64,000 nt of DNA from Peptococcaceae bacterium CEB3 (GTDB taxonomy: Bacteria; Bacillota; Desulfitobacteriia; Desulfitobacteriales; Desulfitobacteriaceae), in the NCBI GenBank assembly GCA_001029295.1, contig LDXJ01000056.1:62001-126000 (forward strand), given 5' to 3'. A program made the position numbers and the translations under genes. Under the pieces are notes generated by a model. It had not been told where the DNA came from. It did not search any database and worked only from the letters and a program-made list of their open reading frames with translations. This document shows positions 8,835 to 15,963 of the stretch, piece after piece. Positions within the stretch are counted from its first letter, which is position 1. The number at the start of each line of letters is the position of its first letter.

Positions 8835-9137
8835 TCAGCAACTACAACTTTCTGAGTGCGGCGTGCGAATTTCAAAACCCCCGCCGTAACGGGACTCTAC
8901 GTAATCAACCGTCGCCCCCTCCAAATAGGAAGAGAGCTTCTGGTCCGCAATGATCGAAACCCCAAACCCTTCGTCCAAAACATCGTTCTCCGTCTTTGAC
9001 TCATCCAGAGTCATGCCAAAGTTTGGCCCCCCTCAGCCAAAGCCCGCCACATAAAGGCGTAAGTACATGTTCCCCTTATTCTGGCCGGCGATAACCTCTT
9101 TCACTTTTTGAGCCGCGATTTCCGTAATCCCCACCAT
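8835..9137 (-). CDS. HesB/IscA-like selenoprotein with in-frame UGA
   Basis: Reading through one TGA (9033-9035) gives a 100-residue HesB/IscA-fold protein. Residue 35 would be selenocysteine, in VAGFG-U-GGPNFGMTLDE. The HesB family has Cys at this place (GxGCGGP...), and selenocysteine-containing HesB-like proteins are known in Firmicutes. The frame continues normally for 65 residues after the UGA and ends in ESCSC, the second conserved Cys motif. The gene has its own promoter (9191-9220), a good ribosome binding site (AAAGGAG) and a terminator. Possible roles are iron-sulfur or selenium/redox chemistry. A nonsense mutation is the alternative, but intact flanks and a hairpin after the UGA argue against it. 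Confidence 0.88.
8997..9035 (-). promoter_or_regulatory. Candidate bacterial SECIS element
   Basis: Starting at the UGA (9033-9035), the coding RNA contains a hairpin TGACTC/GAGTCA with loop TGGAT (8997-9013). Its apex lies about 25 nt after the UGA, in the range typical of bacterial SECIS elements that recruit SelB. A second possible stem, GCCAAA/TTTGGC, lies between. Confidence 0.6.
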
Positions 9138-9190
9138 TTTTGTACACTCCTTTATCCCAAACTTAGCCCTACCCTCCTGCCACCACGCTT

Positions 9191-9220
9191 ATCATACTTC
9201 GCCGGGGCAGCCCCTGTCAA
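9191..9220 (-). promoter_or_regulatory. Sigma-A promoter of the selenoprotein gene
   Basis: On the minus strand a consensus TTGACA (9215-9220), 18 nt and TATGAT (9191-9196). The predicted transcript starts about 47 nt before the ATG at 9137. Confidence 0.75.
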
Positions 9221-9280
9221 ACGGGAACCCCGCCCGCCGAAAACCGGCCGTCGGTCCGAAGTACCGCTTGCGTCAGGCTG

Positions 9281-9520
9281 TCAGACAGAAGTACCGTTTC
9301 CGTCCGGCCGGAAATTCTGTCTCAGCCGGCGGATTTCAATCTCTATACTGGCGGGAAGATCCTGCAGCCCCCGGCGCCATTGCCGCCAATCCCACTGGAT
9401 TTTCTGAACCAAATTGTTCTGTTCCGGCCAAGCAATGAAAGCCTGGGGCTGGGGTGCCACCACACTTTTAATAAAACTCACAAGCAAGAAGAGGACAAAA
9501 ATGCGCCATAACCACCGCAT
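9281..9520 (-). CDS. Hypothetical small membrane protein
   Basis: The 79-residue protein has one N-terminal transmembrane helix or uncleaved signal (LWRIFVLFLLVSFIKSVVA). A Trp- and Arg-rich polar tail follows (KIQWDWRQWRRGL). AAAGGA lies 12 nt before the ATG. It is in line with the HD and GNAT genes upstream (gap of 30 nt), so it may be co-transcribed with them. No family was recognised. Confidence 0.5.
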   Translation of the reverse strand: MRWLWRIFVLFLLVSFIKSVVAPQPQAFIAWPEQNNLVQKIQWDWRQWRRGLQDLPASIEIEIRRLRQNFRPDGNGTSV

Positions 9521-9550
9521 ACCGGTAAATCATCCTTTCTGAGCTATCTC

Positions 9551-10171
9551 TCAGAAAATATGATTACCAAAATCCTCCTCTTTCAGCCCTTGCGTGTGAA
9601 ATTTCTGCCAGAAATCTTCCATATAAGCCAAGAGCGGGGCGAAATGCCTCTTTCCGGCCTCTGTGCCCAAGTTGGCGTAATAGTCTTTAATCCGCTCCCG
9701 GTAAAAACTTTCGCAGGAATTTTCCCCCTCCAAGGGCCAACCCCGGAAACTGCCGTAAGCAAATAGACGGGCCAAACCGACCGGCCCGACAAAATCCAGC
9801 TTGTCCGCATCGTAAAGCAGTATCGCCGCCTCTGTCCGCGGTTCAAGCCCCGCTTCCCGCGAGTGGGCCGCCACCGCGGCTTTCACCTCCGCGACCACCC
9901 CGTCCGAATAACCGCATTTGCGCAGAAGGCTTTCCGCCAGAGCAGCCCCACTGCCGGCATGAGTTTTCTCGGCCGCGCCCGGACGCCCAATATCGTGCAC
10001 CAGAGCAGCCAGCTCCGCCGTTGTGGATTCCACGCCTTCTTCCCGGGCCAATTTCTTCACCCACGCCCCCACCCTGAGGGCGTGGCTCAAGTCATGGGCT
10101 ACATCTTTGCGGGCATAAAACCCTCTGACTGCTTGCAAAACCTCCGACCAAGGATCGTTACCTGCTTCCAT
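9551..10171 (-). CDS. HD-domain phosphohydrolase
   Basis: The 206-residue protein has the full HD signature: H in DLSHALRVGAWV, the HD pair in LAALVHDIGRPG, a later H in AAVAAHSREAG and D in LLYDADKLDFVG. The family hydrolyses phosphate esters, often nucleotides, with a metal pair; the substrate here is unknown. ATG 10171 is preferred because GGGGGTG stands just before it. A GTG at 10180 that overlaps the stop of the GNAT gene is an alternative. The two genes are translationally coupled. Confidence 0.88.
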   Translation of the reverse strand: MEAGNDPWSEVLQAVRGFYARKDVAHDLSHALRVGAWVKKLAREEGVESTTAELAALVHDIGRPGAAEKTHAGSGAALAESLLRKCGYSDGVVAEVKAAVAAHSREAGLEPRTEAAILLYDADKLDFVGPVGLARLFAYGSFRGWPLEGENSCESFYRERIKDYYANLGTEAGKRHFAPLLAYMEDFWQKFHTQGLKEEDFGNHIF

Positions 10172-10176
10172 ACCCT

Positions 10177-10857
10177 TCACCCCCGGTTGGAATCGGGTTT
10201 TTTGAACAATATGGCCTCAAAGGCCAGAATCGCCTCCCTCGAAACGAGCCTGCCATAACGCACCGTCAGCATATTCGCGGGATGAGAGGCGATTTCCTCT
10301 TCATCGGTATCCTTTACCACCATCCCGACATGGGCCATGAGGCGGCGCATGAGCTCCCGGTATTCCCAGATGTGCAGGCCCTTGCCCTCCAGATCCCAAT
10401 GCCAGTAATACTCAGTCGATAAGACCAGATATTTTTCCATCTCGGGGTCGGCAAAAGACACCTCCAGCAAACGGCGGGCGAGCCCATAGCCACGGACTTC
10501 GGGCGCGAGTTCGATGGCACCCAACTCAAGTATTTCTTTTGGGCCGCTCGACCAGCGCTCAAAACTGTCAGGGGGATGATAGGTGACATAACCCAGTAAC
10601 TCCCCCTTGCGCTCGGCGATAATGACCCTGCCTGATTCCAGCCCGCAAATCTCTATGAGCGCCTCCTTTTGCCGCGGTGCCGGCCGGAATGCCCTTAAGC
10701 CGGGATTCATCTTTAACCCTTTCAGAGTCTCGGCCGCAACGGGCCCTTTGACATAAATCGTCCCTTCAGAAGTCTGTACAGTTTGGCTAAAAAACCCTTC
10801 CGAACCTTCCCGCACAAACGTTCCCCCTTTTAACACCTCACTTCTCAATAGTTTCAA
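10177..10857 (-). CDS. GNAT-family N-acetyltransferase
   Basis: The 226-residue protein shows a GNAT core in the middle: RVIIAERKGELLGYVTYHPP, then LELGAIELAPEVRGYGLARRLLE, the acetyl-CoA-binding R/Q-x-x-G-x-G/A motif. An N-terminal segment of about 60 residues and a C-terminal part (HVGMVVKDTDEEEIASHPAN) are family extensions resembling AcuA-like acetyltransferases. If that link is right it could acetylate an acyl-CoA synthetase, several of which occur in this window; this is inference. The annotated start is TTG with a weak ribosome binding site, so an internal GTG start is possible. The next gene overlaps its stop. Confidence 0.8.
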   Translation of the reverse strand: MKLLRSEVLKGGTFVREGSEGFFSQTVQTSEGTIYVKGPVAAETLKGLKMNPGLRAFRPAPRQKEALIEICGLESGRVIIAERKGELLGYVTYHPPDSFERWSSGPKEILELGAIELAPEVRGYGLARRLLEVSFADPEMEKYLVLSTEYYWHWDLEGKGLHIWEYRELMRRLMAHVGMVVKDTDEEEIASHPANMLTVRYGRLVSREAILAFEAILFKKPDSNRG

Positions 10858-10993
10858 CGTCCGCTGAAAAACTCCTGCCTCTTCCCGCGCAAAAGGTCAT
10901 TGACGTATTATTCGTATCTTTCAAAAAGCCGGTTCGACGCTGTTTTTGTTCAACCATATTCTTATTGTAGCACATTGCACCCCGATTATGCGC

Positions 10994-11893
10994 CTATTTG
11001 CTCACGTTATAGCGCTTCACTTTATTGTACAGAGTCGCCAGAGAAATGTTTAGAGCTCTGGCCGCCCGTTTTTTTCCCTCCAGGGTTGTGCCATAGCGGC
11101 TGAGCGCGCTGCGCAGAAGGAGCTCCTCCATCCGATCCAAAGGCATAACATCGGGATTCTGCAAAAAGTCTCCCGCCTGGCCTGTGGACTCCGCCAGATG
11201 CCTGCGCCCGATAAAAGATTCCGCCGTCAGGAGCATAGCCCGTGTCAGAGACTGGCGCAACTCTTCCACATTGCCCGGCCACGGGTAGGAGAGGAAAACT
11301 TCCTCCGCCTGCGGAGTCAGACCCTGAACCCCCTTGCGCAAGCGTTGATTCAGCCTCTTAATAAAATATCCGGTTAAATCCATGATATCATCCCGTCTCT
11401 GGCGCAGCGGCGCAATGTAGATCTCCCGTTGGGTCGCATAGTGATAGAGTTCTGCATCGATGGCTTTTTCATACATGAGTAGGTGGACATTCTGCGAAGA
11501 GCCCAACAAAACCCGGACGTCCTCCGCTTCGGCGAGCAGGCAGAAACGCTGCAGGCGTGCCTGTTCGCTCAAAGTTAAGCCGGCAATCTCGCGGAAGTAG
11601 AGGGTACCGCCTTTGAGGAACTTGAGTTTGGACTCGAAATTTTCCGAGCTCAAAAACTCCCGAATTCCCTCTTCCGAATCACAATCTACCAGCAGAAACG
11701 GTTTCCCCAAACGGGAGCTCTCATAATGGAGATAACTCGCCAGGAGAAGTTTGCCGACCCCAATCTCTCCTTGAAATAAGACGGGGCTGTTTTCACGGGC
11801 CGCCTTGCGGCAAACCTCCACGGCCTGGCGGATGTCCTTGCTGCTGCCAACAATCGCCGGTTTGGTCAAGCGAGAAACCACAAATGTGTCCAT
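10994..11893 (-). CDS. Degenerate sigma-54-activator-like AAA+/Fis protein
   Basis: The 299-residue protein has the layout AAA+ domain (about 15-235) then a Fis-type helix-turn-helix (about 250-299, KKRAARALNISLATLYNKVKRY). Walker A is altered but usable (GEIGVGKLLLA). The Walker B region reads GGTLYFREI instead of the usual GGTLFLDEI. The GAFTGA loop that contacts sigma-54 is absent. There is no N-terminal sensor domain. R-finger-like and sensor 2 parts (PLRQRRDDI, YPWPGNVEELRQSL) are retained. It may bind DNA and modulate transcription without remodelling sigma-54 polymerase. GGGGGAGGA precedes the ATG. Confidence 0.85.
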   Translation of the reverse strand: MDTFVVSRLTKPAIVGSSKDIRQAVEVCRKAARENSPVLFQGEIGVGKLLLASYLHYESSRLGKPFLLVDCDSEEGIREFLSSENFESKLKFLKGGTLYFREIAGLTLSEQARLQRFCLLAEAEDVRVLLGSSQNVHLLMYEKAIDAELYHYATQREIYIAPLRQRRDDIMDLTGYFIKRLNQRLRKGVQGLTPQAEEVFLSYPWPGNVEELRQSLTRAMLLTAESFIGRRHLAESTGQAGDFLQNPDVMPLDRMEELLLRSALSRYGTTLEGKKRAARALNISLATLYNKVKRYNVSK

Positions 11894-12032
11894 CTCTTCC
11901 GTCCTCCCCCAAGCCAGTGCTTCTAATACCTATAATTACTTCAATTGTATACTATAACAGGCAAAACTTAAAGAAGAATTTGAGTCTTACTGTAAAAATT
12001 CTATTTTGCCAAAGTTCGGCCGACTTGGTCCG

Positions 12033-12072
12033 AAAAGAAAGGGCATCCGCCAGCGCTTCGCCGGAAGATGCC
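12033..12072 (-). terminator. Terminator downstream of ahcY
   Basis: On the minus strand GGCATC pairs with GATGCC around an inner CCGGC/GCTGG stem, followed by TTTCTTTT. It lies about 110 nt after the ahcY stop. The region 11894-12182 holds no gene; a hairpin (CGCGT/ACGCG) stands right after the ahcY stop. Confidence 0.65.
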
Positions 12073-12182
12073 TTGTGTAGAACGACTGAGTCATGGGGGA
12101 GCGCAAGGCAAAACCTCGGAACTAATCCACTCGCGGGATGAAGGAGACTTGGAAATCCTCGCGTTTCCACGCGGGGAGGAAG

Positions 12183-13445
12183 TCAATCGTGCCAAGCGGC
12201 CAAATAGGCTTTCTGCTCGGGGGTGAGCGCATCAATGCGCAAACCGAGTGAACTCAGGCGCAGGTTCGCCACCGTCTGATCGATTTCTTCGGGCACCCGG
12301 TAGACGTGCGCACCGAGTTCAGCCCTATGTTCCGTCAAATAACGGAGTGACAGGGCCTGCAGGGCAAAGGTCATATCCATGACTTCTGCCGGATGACCGT
12401 CTCCGGCCGCCAGATTGACCAGACGGCCTTCGGCCAGCAAGTACACTTTCCTGCCGTCCGGGAGGAGGAATTCTTCGATATTCGGCCTCACGACTCGTTG
12501 CGAAGATGCCAAGGAAGCGAGGTCCACCCGGCTCACCTCAACATCAAAATGCCCCGCGTTGCAGAGAATCGCGCCTGATTTCATGACCTCAAAGTGTTGG
12601 GCCCTTATGACATCCCTATTGCCTGTGACCGTGATGAACACATCCCCCACTCGGGCCGCCTCCGGCATGGGCATCACTTCAAATCCGTCCATCCAGGCCT
12701 CATTAGCCTTGATCGCGTTGACTTCGCAGACGATGACGCGAGCTCCCAAACCCTTGGCCCGCAGGGCAACCCCTTTGCCGCACCAACCATATCCGGCCAC
12801 GACCACGGTCTTTCCGGCAACAACCAAATTCGTCGTGCGCATGATTCCGTCCCAGACGGATTGCCCGGTGCCGTAGCGGTTGTCGAAGAGATATTTGCAT
12901 TCGGCGTCGTTCACGGCTATCATGGGGAAGCCTAACTCACCGTCCCTGTCCATCGCCCTCAGCCTGAGAATGCCCGTCGTCGTCTCCTCCGCTCCACCTT
13001 TCACCCGGGTCAGCAGTTCCCGGCGCTCGCGATGGATCGTTGTGACCAGATCCCCGCCGTCATCTATGATGTAATCCGGTTCAAAATCCAGGGCCAGTTG
13101 AATATGACGCCGGTACTCTTCGTCTGTGGCCCCATGCCAAGCATGCGCCTCGATGCCCCCCTTGACCAGAGCGGCCACCACATCATCCTGCGTGGAGAGT
13201 GGATTGCTGGCCACCACGGCGACCTCCGCTCCCCCGGCCATAATGGTCTGGGCCAGATAAGCCGTCTTTGCTTCCAAGTGCAAACAAACCACAGCCCTCT
13301 TTCCGGCAAAAGGCTTATCCTTTTCGAATTCCGCGCGCAAGGCATTGAGCACCGGCATATGATTCGCAACCCAATCGATCTTTTTCTCTCCCTGCGGAGC
13401 CAGGGAAATATCCCGGATCGTCGACCTGTTTTCCGTACTGTCCAT
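12183..13445 (-). CDS. ahcY: Adenosylhomocysteinase
   Basis: The enzyme splits S-adenosylhomocysteine to adenosine and homocysteine with bound NAD+, restoring the methyl cycle in the cytoplasm. The 420-residue length fits the short bacterial/archaeal form. Seen are the substrate-domain motif ALVKGGIEAHAWHGATDEEY, the catalytic Lys-Asp region FPMIAVNDAECKYLFDNRYG, and the NAD-binding VVAGYGWCGKGVALRAKGLG. The C-terminal tail ends AYLAAWHD. It follows mrp by 67 nt on the same strand and is probably read from the promoter at 14524-14553. No SAH riboswitch was found in the leader. Confidence 0.95.
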   Translation of the reverse strand: MDSTENRSTIRDISLAPQGEKKIDWVANHMPVLNALRAEFEKDKPFAGKRAVVCLHLEAKTAYLAQTIMAGGAEVAVVASNPLSTQDDVVAALVKGGIEAHAWHGATDEEYRRHIQLALDFEPDYIIDDGGDLVTTIHRERRELLTRVKGGAEETTTGILRLRAMDRDGELGFPMIAVNDAECKYLFDNRYGTGQSVWDGIMRTTNLVVAGKTVVVAGYGWCGKGVALRAKGLGARVIVCEVNAIKANEAWMDGFEVMPMPEAARVGDVFITVTGNRDVIRAQHFEVMKSGAILCNAGHFDVEVSRVDLASLASSQRVVRPNIEEFLLPDGRKVYLLAEGRLVNLAAGDGHPAEVMDMTFALQALSLRYLTEHRAELGAHVYRVPEEIDQTVANLRLSSLGLRIDALTPEQKAYLAAWHD

Positions 13446-13512
13446 CTTTTCCGGCCCAAAGGCCGGCCACCTCCCCGCTCACATTTTCCGCTAAGACCCG
13501 AAGACCTAGACT

Positions 13513-14379
13513 TTACATTTTTAGATTGAGCTTAGAAGGATTGAGCGCTACGTTTTTTTTCAGCTCTTCCGCCAGACGCTGCCCGATTTCGGCAAAGGCA
13601 GGAGATTGATACTCTTCTATTTTTCCGGCATCCGAAAGGGTAGCCAGGGCCGGGTCGACGGGAAGTTCACCCAGGTAAGGAATTTCACTGCGCGCGGCCT
13701 CCGCCTGGCCCTGCGGTTTACCGAAGATCTCCATGCGCTCTTGGCAATGCGGACACTCCACATAAGCCATATTTTCGATCAATCCGTAAAATCTCGGATC
13801 GTATTTCTTGGCCATTTTGATTGCTTTGCGTACCACCATATTGGCTAACTGCTGCGGACTGGTGACGACCACCAAACCGTCGACAGGCAGGGACTGAAAA
13901 ATCGTTATCGGCACATCTCCCGTCCCCGGCGGCAAGTCGAGCAAGAGATAGTCCAACTCGCCCCAGACGACGTCCGTCCAGAACTGGTTGAGAATTTGTG
14001 CGATGATCGGCCCGCGCCAAATGACCGGATCATCTTCATTCTCCAGCATGAGGTTGAGCGACATAATCTTAATTCCGGTGGAGCTCGTCGGCGGAATCAC
14101 ACCGGCCGGAACGACATTCGCTTTATCCTTCACGCCAAAAATTTTCGGAATGCTCGGTCCCGTAATATCGGCATCCAGGATGCCAACTTTATAACCTTGC
14201 CGTCTCAAACTGACAGCGAGCATTCCCGTCACGGAGGACTTGCCAACTCCCCCTTTACCGCTCATGATGGCTACAACTTTACCGATATGGCTGGCTTTCT
14301 GAGCTTCTGTCAACTCAGGCGGGCAACTTTCTCCGGAACAGGTCCCGGCAGCTGAACAGCTGTTACACGAATCGGACAC
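13513..14379 (-). CDS. mrp: Mrp/NBP35-type iron-sulfur carrier ATPase
   Basis: Mrp/ApbC proteins carry and transfer [4Fe-4S] clusters with ATP. The 288-residue protein has a Cys-rich N-terminus (SCNSCSAAGTC), the deviant Walker A KVVAIMSGKGGVGKSSVTG and Switch motifs (DADITGPSIP, DLPPGTGDVPI). The C-terminal CxxC is in MAYVECPHCQE. The GTG at 14379 is chosen because GGGAGGG precedes it; an ATG further upstream lacks a binding site. It is transcribed with ahcY. The many iron-sulfur enzymes in this window make a role in cluster supply reasonable. Confidence 0.93.
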   Translation of the reverse strand: MSDSCNSCSAAGTCSGESCPPELTEAQKASHIGKVVAIMSGKGGVGKSSVTGMLAVSLRRQGYKVGILDADITGPSIPKIFGVKDKANVVPAGVIPPTSSTGIKIMSLNLMLENEDDPVIWRGPIIAQILNQFWTDVVWGELDYLLLDLPPGTGDVPITIFQSLPVDGLVVVTSPQQLANMVVRKAIKMAKKYDPRFYGLIENMAYVECPHCQERMEIFGKPQGQAEAARSEIPYLGELPVDPALATLSDAGKIEEYQSPAFAEIGQRLAEELKKNVALNPSKLNLKM

Positions 14380-14523
14380 AGTGGTTCCCTCCCTTTCTTT
14401 CTGACCGACGAATTTTTTATCAATACTCCGCACAAGACCCAGACTTCTATAGTCGGGGATGAATGCGGATTGCTACCCCAAAATGGGGAGCAGTTTCGCG
14501 CTTCGAAGCAAATAACCTCATTC

Positions 14524-14553
14524 ATATTAATCCCGGCAAGAAAGTTTTGTCAA
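14524..14553 (-). promoter_or_regulatory. Sigma-A promoter for mrp-ahcY
   Basis: On the minus strand TTGACA (14548-14553), 18 nt and TAATAT (14524-14529). The leader of about 140 nt contains a small CCCC/GGGG hairpin. Confidence 0.65.
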
Positions 14554-14638
14554 GTTCCGTCCGGAACCAGGCTATCCGGGGTGATAATATGGTATTCTAA
14601 GCTCAGAGAACCACAGCCGATGCCGGCGCACTCTACCC

Positions 14639-14944
14639 TCACAATCCCTGAATAATCCATACATATTCCAAAACCACCAGAAACACATTGACGGCCGCCA
14701 GCAGGATGAGGTTCTTGAGCCACTGTTCCGGGTAACGCCAAAAATAGAAAGCGACATTGAAGACGAGAATTAAGCCGGAAGCCAAAACCCAACGGAGATA
14801 AATCTGAGAGTTCATTCCCCAGATACTTGCCAGCCAGAGAAAAGGGACGTAAAGAAAAACGGCTAGGAAACTGACGATCAGATAGCCAATGAGCCGGCGC
14901 AGATCGTCGATAGAATTGTATTTGCGAAAGCGGGGATAAGTCAT
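14639..14944 (-). CDS. Hypothetical membrane protein with three or four helices
   Basis: The 101-residue protein starts MTYPRFRKYNSIDDLRRLIG and then has about three hydrophobic segments (LIVSFLAVFLYVPFLWLAS, YLRWVLASGLILVFNVAFYF, NLILLAAVNVFLVVLEYVW). GAGG lies 8 nt before the ATG at 14944. Its start codon overlaps the start of the divergent TPR gene within one CATG. The function is unknown. Confidence 0.65.
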   Translation of the reverse strand: MTYPRFRKYNSIDDLRRLIGYLIVSFLAVFLYVPFLWLASIWGMNSQIYLRWVLASGLILVFNVAFYFWRYPEQWLKNLILLAAVNVFLVVLEYVWIIQGL

Positions 14945-15812
14945 GCTCTTTACCTCATTCAAAGGAATCGGCGGCATCGCCGCCGGCACCGGAATCATCC
15001 TGCTCCTCTCGTTCGCCGGCTATTACATCTACCTCCGTTGGCACGGCAAACAACTGCAGAAGTGGCTGCTTTTCTTTTCGGCGGTCCTTGTGGGTCTTCT
15101 GCTCGCGGGCCTTCCCATCGCTTTTTCTCTCGTTTCCGCTCTGACCCCACCGCCATCCGCGGCTGTCACAACCCACGGGCCCGGGACAAGCCCCGCCGGA
15201 GCCCCAACCGGCGGGAAGGCGACGGCTGCCGCCGCTTCCAAGCCGGTACAGAAAGGCAAACCCGCCGGCTCCGCCGCCGGCGCCCCAACCACCTCGGAAA
15301 CGGCCACGGTCCAACAACAACAGGCATCCCTCGACCTGTACAACCGTGGTCTCAAACTCTATTACGCCCGCCAGTATGACCAAGCCTTGGCTTTGTTCGA
15401 CCGTGCCCTGACTCTTAATCCCGCTTCTTACCGGGCCCTGAACGGCAAAGGCGCCACTTACGCTTTCCTGGGCCGCTATGATGAAGGGATCGCTCTGATT
15501 CGGCAGGCTCTTACCCTCAAGCCCTCCTTTGAATACGCCCAGTTCAACCTGGGCTTAGCCAATGAATTGGCCGGACGTTGGAGCAGCGCGATTTCCGCCT
15601 ACCAAGCGGCGATTCGGCTCAATCCTAAAGATACTTGGGCTTACTTCGGCATCGCCAGCATCTACGGACGCCAGGGCAATGTATCCAAAGTCATTGAGTA
15701 TCTGAAACCCGCCATCGCCTTAGATCCGGATGCCAAAGCGGTAGCCCGGGAGGAACAAGACTTCGCTCCGGTGCGGGGGGATCCCCGCTTCCAAGCCCTG
15801 GTTAAACCTTAA
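14943..15812 (+). CDS. Membrane-anchored TPR-repeat protein
   Basis: The 289-residue protein has two N-terminal transmembrane helices (about 8-30 and 38-62), an Ala/Pro/Gly-rich linker (about 63-120) and then four tetratricopeptide repeats (about 125-265). Examples of the repeats are YNRGLKLYYARQYDQALALF and LNGKGATYAFLGRYDEGIAL. The last part, DFAPVRGDPRFQALV, is a common end of TPR domains. Such proteins scaffold protein complexes; no partner is evident. The start has only a weak ribosome binding site inside the divergent gene, so translation may begin slightly downstream. Confidence 0.85.
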   Translation: MLFTSFKGIGGIAAGTGIILLLSFAGYYIYLRWHGKQLQKWLLFFSAVLVGLLLAGLPIAFSLVSALTPPPSAAVTTHGPGTSPAGAPTGGKATAAAASKPVQKGKPAGSAAGAPTTSETATVQQQQASLDLYNRGLKLYYARQYDQALALFDRALTLNPASYRALNGKGATYAFLGRYDEGIALIRQALTLKPSFEYAQFNLGLANELAGRWSSAISAYQAAIRLNPKDTWAYFGIASIYGRQGNVSKVIEYLKPAIALDPDAKAVAREEQDFAPVRGDPRFQALVKP

Positions 15813-15963
15813 AGACAGCGCCCGGCAGCACTGTCAACACGCCTCTGCCAAAACGCGCTCGTTCGCCGGTCTTCGCCGGAAATTGGCGCTCTCGGTGCTC
15901 TATCGTTCCTGCCATACTGCCGCACCTGCCTTGTTGGCGCGGCTGCCATGTTGACGCAGCCGC

